From Rothia koreensis (GTDB lineage Bacteria; Actinomycetota; Actinomycetes; Actinomycetales; Micrococcaceae): 64,000 nt of DNA. The DNA lies in assembly GCF_004136575.1 (NCBI RefSeq), contig NZ_NOIQ01000013.1, positions 1 through 64,000 of the forward strand, read 5' to 3'. Positions 61,344 through 64,000 of the stretch are shown piece by piece. The translations under genes were made by a program, and so were the position numbers. Numbering within the stretch: the first letter of the stretch is position 1; each line of letters begins with the position of its first letter. The notes beneath the pieces were generated by a model. That model ran no database searches. It worked only from the letters and a program-made list of their open reading frames with translations, and was not told the origin of the DNA.

Positions 61344-62807
61344 CTATGCCCTGATAAGTTCCTGCGCAACGTCCTCCCCCACCGTCCAACTCCCTGGACC
61401 TTGATCCAGTCCGAGCAAAATCGCTTTCTCAATGTCAACAGTTAGATTTTTGTATTTAGATTTCTTTTTTACACGAATTGAACAGTGCGCCTTACCGAAC
61501 CAACGAGGATAATTAGGGATATAAAGCAGGTCTAAAGTTCTGGCAATAAGTGGGTAATCTAGCAATTTTGCCAAAATTTTGGAATTCGCCGAGAATAGGA
61601 TAGTGCCTACGGTGCAGCCGACACACAGTGCGAAACAAATCTGCAAATAGACTAAATCTGTCACGTTAGCAATATACCAAGCCATCAACATCCATATAAC
61701 AACCAGAATTCTAGACATTACCCTAGCACGGCAACCTAATTTCCATACGTGCGAATCAGACGCACCATCGACTCCGACCACAGCGGGAAGATAGGATAAA
61801 AACCCGATTGAATACATCCCCAGCAGTCGCACGATCAGCGACCCGATGAATATCATAAATATAATAATTGCCAAATATCCAAAAACGTTGGTATAAGGAA
61901 TAAAAACCATCTGAATCGCAAAAACCATAAGCCCGAGAACGGTCAGAACAAAAATTTTATATGCTACCATTCTTCTTCGGCGGACACCCGACAGACCCTC
62001 GGCCAGGTTCGTAGGAAGCAATGAATTTGAAATTACCCACGTTAACGCCATCAAGAACAGCGTGCCGGCGGCAAGGATGGCCTCCACGTGGTTAGCAAAG
62101 AGCAGTATAACAACCTGCCCCATCACAGCCATGCAACCTACCAGAGCTACTGTTTGCTCTCTTATGACTATTCTTGAATCAAGAGAATTTGGAGCAATTT
62201 CACCAGAATTTCCCGGTGCGGCACTACTATCAATGTCGTATTTGCTAAATACTTCAGCAGCTCGCTTGCAAATGGACCGCGCGGAATCGACTACGACAAG
62301 AAATTGAACAGTACGTAGTTGATGGCTTGCCCTTTGCACTTGCACAGCAAGGAACATTATAAATACTATTGTGATTATTCCGTAAGGATAGTTGCCCCTC
62401 AAGAAGAATAAACATATTGATGTCATTTCTGCCAAAACCAGAAGTATCAGAGCAATTCCAATCAGTATCATGGTTGTAAATTGCCGCTGCACGGCCGACT
62501 CCTGAGTTCTCTTTTTGGTTTTTTTCCTCAACTTCCTTAGTACCACGCCCGTTTCTTTGGCGGAGTCAAGCAATGCGAAGGTTATTTGAATTCCCAAAGC
62601 AATCAAAGCAGTTAGCAAGACACTTTCGTGACCCGCAATTACTTTGTTCCAGAATTCCAACTTTTCCGAGATTGCCACTTCTCCAGGCGTGTTAAACAGA
62701 AGAGCTACCGCACCAAATAAGGTTATTATCAGGTATATAATCAGCTCACCCGTAGACTGCCTATAGTATTTTGCAATGCGATAATTATACTTCTCAGGAT
62801 TGTTCAT
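61344..62807 (-). CDS. AT-rich orphan polytopic membrane protein
   Basis: A 487-residue protein with about ten to twelve transmembrane helices (for example residues 22-38, 63-79, 110-136, 220-262, 282-305 and 314-340), with a basic segment VLRKLRKKTKKRTQES after the second and a soluble Ser/Asn-rich stretch near residue 190-205. I recognise no family. Its DNA is far richer in A and T than anything else in the window and its codons reflect this, so it was probably acquired from a low-GC source. AGGAAAG precedes ATG 62807. It sits between the metallophosphoesterase gene and uvrB, both ordinary high-GC genes, with no mobility gene beside it. Confidence 0.7.
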   Translation of the reverse strand: MNNPEKYNYRIAKYYRQSTGELIIYLIITLFGAVALLFNTPGEVAISEKLEFWNKVIAGHESVLLTALIALGIQITFALLDSAKETGVVLRKLRKKTKKRTQESAVQRQFTTMILIGIALILLVLAEMTSICLFFLRGNYPYGIITIVFIMFLAVQVQRASHQLRTVQFLVVVDSARSICKRAAEVFSKYDIDSSAAPGNSGEIAPNSLDSRIVIREQTVALVGCMAVMGQVVILLFANHVEAILAAGTLFLMALTWVISNSLLPTNLAEGLSGVRRRRMVAYKIFVLTVLGLMVFAIQMVFIPYTNVFGYLAIIIFMIFIGSLIVRLLGMYSIGFLSYLPAVVGVDGASDSHVWKLGCRARVMSRILVVIWMLMAWYIANVTDLVYLQICFALCVGCTVGTILFSANSKILAKLLDYPLIARTLDLLYIPNYPRWFGKAHCSIRVKKKSKYKNLTVDIEKAILLGLDQGPGSWTVGEDVAQELIRA

Positions 62808-62849
62808 CAGCAGTCTTTCCTATATGAGATATTTATGCATTGCAAAGTA

Positions 62850-64000
62850 TCAAGCGTGGCCCGCCTGCTGCATCTGCCGCAGTTCCTTCTTGAGGTCCGA
62901 GACCTCGTCCCGGAGCCGGGCGGCCAGTTCGAACTGGAGCTCCGACGCCGCATGGCGCATCTGCTCGTTCATCTGCTCGATCAGTTGCACAAGATCCTCG
63001 GCGGGAGCGGCCGCGAGGCCGTCCTGGCGAATCTTTTCCGCCGCGGCCAACGTGGCGTTGTCCTGCTCGGCCTCCGCGTTCTTGGCCTTCTTGCCCTTGC
63101 CCTTGACCGGTGCGGTGTGGTGGTTGGCGGCGGACCGCTTCGCGAGCAGCTCCTTGGTGTCCTCTTCCTCGCGCGCGATCTGGTCGGTGATGTCGGCAAT
63201 CTTCTTGCGCAACGGCGTCGGGTCGATGCCGTGCTCCTTGTTGAACGCCATCTGGATCTCACGGCGGCGGTTGGTTTCCTCGATCGCCGTCTCCATCGAG
63301 TCCGTCACCTTGTCGGCATACATATGGACCTGGCCGGAGACGTTGCGGGCGGCACGACCGATCGTCTGGATGAGCGACGTCGTCGAACGCAGGAATCCTT
63401 CCTTGTCCGCATCCAGAATGGCGACGAGCGAGACTTCCGGAAGGTCCAGGCCCTCGCGCAGAAGGTTGATGCCCACGAGCACGTCCACCTCGCCCAGGCG
63501 CAAGGATCGGAGGAGCTCGACACGCTTGAGCGTATCGACGTCCGAGTGGAGGTATTGGACCTTGACGCCGTGCTCGACCAGGTAGTCCGTCAGGTCCTCG
63601 GCCATGCGCTTGGTCAACGTGGTCACCAGGACGCGCTCGTCCCGTTCGGAACGCTGCTTGATCTCGTCCAGGAGGTCGTCGATCTGTCCCTTGGTCGGCT
63701 TGACCACGACCTCCGGGTCCACCAGGCCGGTCGGACGAATAATCTGCTCGACGTACCCATCGGCCTGGGACATCTCGTACTTGCCCGGCGTCGCGGACAT
63801 GTAGATCGTCTGGCCGATCCTTTCCAGGAATTCGTCCCACTTCAGCGGCCGGTTGTCCATGGCGGACGGCAGACGGAATCCGTGCTCGACGAGAGTCCGC
63901 TTGCGCGACATGTCGCCCTCGTACATGCCACCGATCTGGGGCACGGTCACGTGCGACTCGTCCACGATCAGCATGAAGTCGTCCGGGAAGTAGTCCAGGA
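62850..64000 (-). CDS. uvrB: Excinuclease ABC subunit B, 3' part (runs off the window)
   Basis: The C-terminal 383 residues or so of UvrB, the damage-verifying helicase of nucleotide excision repair; the frame is open at the window edge ([20 protein letters not shown]), so the N-terminal half including Walker A is outside. Visible are helicase motif II region IVDESHV, motif [11 protein letters not shown], motif [15 protein letters not shown], motif [11 protein letters not shown] and a C-terminal UVR domain (residues [20 protein letters not shown]), which binds UvrC. A Lys/Ala-rich linker precedes the UVR domain. Confidence 0.96.
   Translation of the reverse strand, partial: LDYFPDDFMLIVDESHVTVPQIGGMYEGDMSRKRTLVEHGFRLPSAMDNRPLKWDEFLERIGQTIYMSATPGKYEMSQADGYVEQIIRPTGLVDPEVVVKPTKGQIDDLLDEIKQRSERDERVLVTTLTKRMAEDLTDYLVEHGVKVQYLHSDVDTLKRVELLRSLRLGEVDVLVGINLLREGLDLPEVSLVAILDADKEGFLRSTTSLIQTIGRAARNVSGQVHMYADKVTDSMETAIEETNRRREIQMAFNKEHGIDPTPLRKKIADITDQIAREEEDTKELLAKRSAANHHTAPVKGKGKKAKNAEAEQDNATLAAAEKIRQDGLAAAPAEDLVQLIEQMNEQMRHAASELQFELAARLRDEVSDLKKELRQMQQAGHA

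Overview
The window is GC-rich chromosomal DNA from a high-GC Gram-positive bacterium, most likely of the order Micrococcales (Actinomycetota). The evidence is the conserved gene order yebC-ruvC-ruvA-ruvB-yajC-secD-secF followed by rel, hisS and aspS, a bifunctional-type Rel, a MurT/GatD pair, a DnaE2 polymerase with actinobacterial-type LexA boxes, and frequent GTG starts. Genus and species cannot be fixed from the sequence alone. No rRNA, tRNA, CRISPR array or intact transposase gene was seen.

Layout. 1-0.8 kb: intergenic tandem and palindromic repeats. 0.8-3.9 kb: a small unknown gene, an ABC exporter (ATPase plus FtsX-like permease) and a membrane protein. 4-12.1 kb: aspS, hisS, a DUF349 protein, an unrecognised protein and rel. 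12.2-19.7 kb: a gene remnant, then the protein-export and Holliday-junction genes yebC-ruvCAB-yajC-secDF. 19.9-24.9 kb: gatD-murT (cell-wall glutamate amidation), DUF2797, LOG, HIT and FBP-type zinc-finger proteins. 24.9-29.4 kb: a translationally coupled biotin operon bioA - bioF::cytochrome P450 fusion - bioD, with a BioQ-like operator on its promoter. 29.6-33.4 kb: thrS, a pirin and a small GNAT protein. 33.4-38.3 kb: the SOS-regulated translesion polymerase dnaE2 and a small DUF6504-like gene, each with a LexA box, with an FAH-family hydrolase between them. 38.9-41.9 kb: an M20 amidohydrolase - DUF3311 - sodium:solute symporter operon. 43.3-51.9 kb: a six-gene operon in which every junction is a 4-base ATGA overlap. 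It encodes an FAD-linked oxidase, an aminotransferase, a Tat-exported solute-binding protein, two permeases and a triple fusion (ABC ATPase, ABC ATPase, GNAT acetyltransferase). The operon lies between two identical 107-bp palindromic elements. 52.5-55.1 kb: two terC genes, each behind a yybP-ykoY-type (manganese) riboswitch. 55.2-61.2 kb: a small membrane protein, a 208-bp tandem repeat tract, an acyl-CoA ligase, an MFS transporter and a metallophosphoesterase. 61.3-62.8 kb: a strikingly AT-rich orphan membrane protein inserted next to uvrB. 62.85 kb to the end: the 3' part of uvrB.

The features that stand out most are the BioF-P450 fusion, which would place a possible pimeloyl-supplying P450 in the same polypeptide as the enzyme that consumes pimeloyl thioester; the ABC-ABC-GNAT fusion in a tightly coupled import-and-catabolism operon; the two-gene SOS unit; and several families of extragenic palindromes that fill nearly every long gap between genes. 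All functional statements come from reading motifs by eye; no database search was run.
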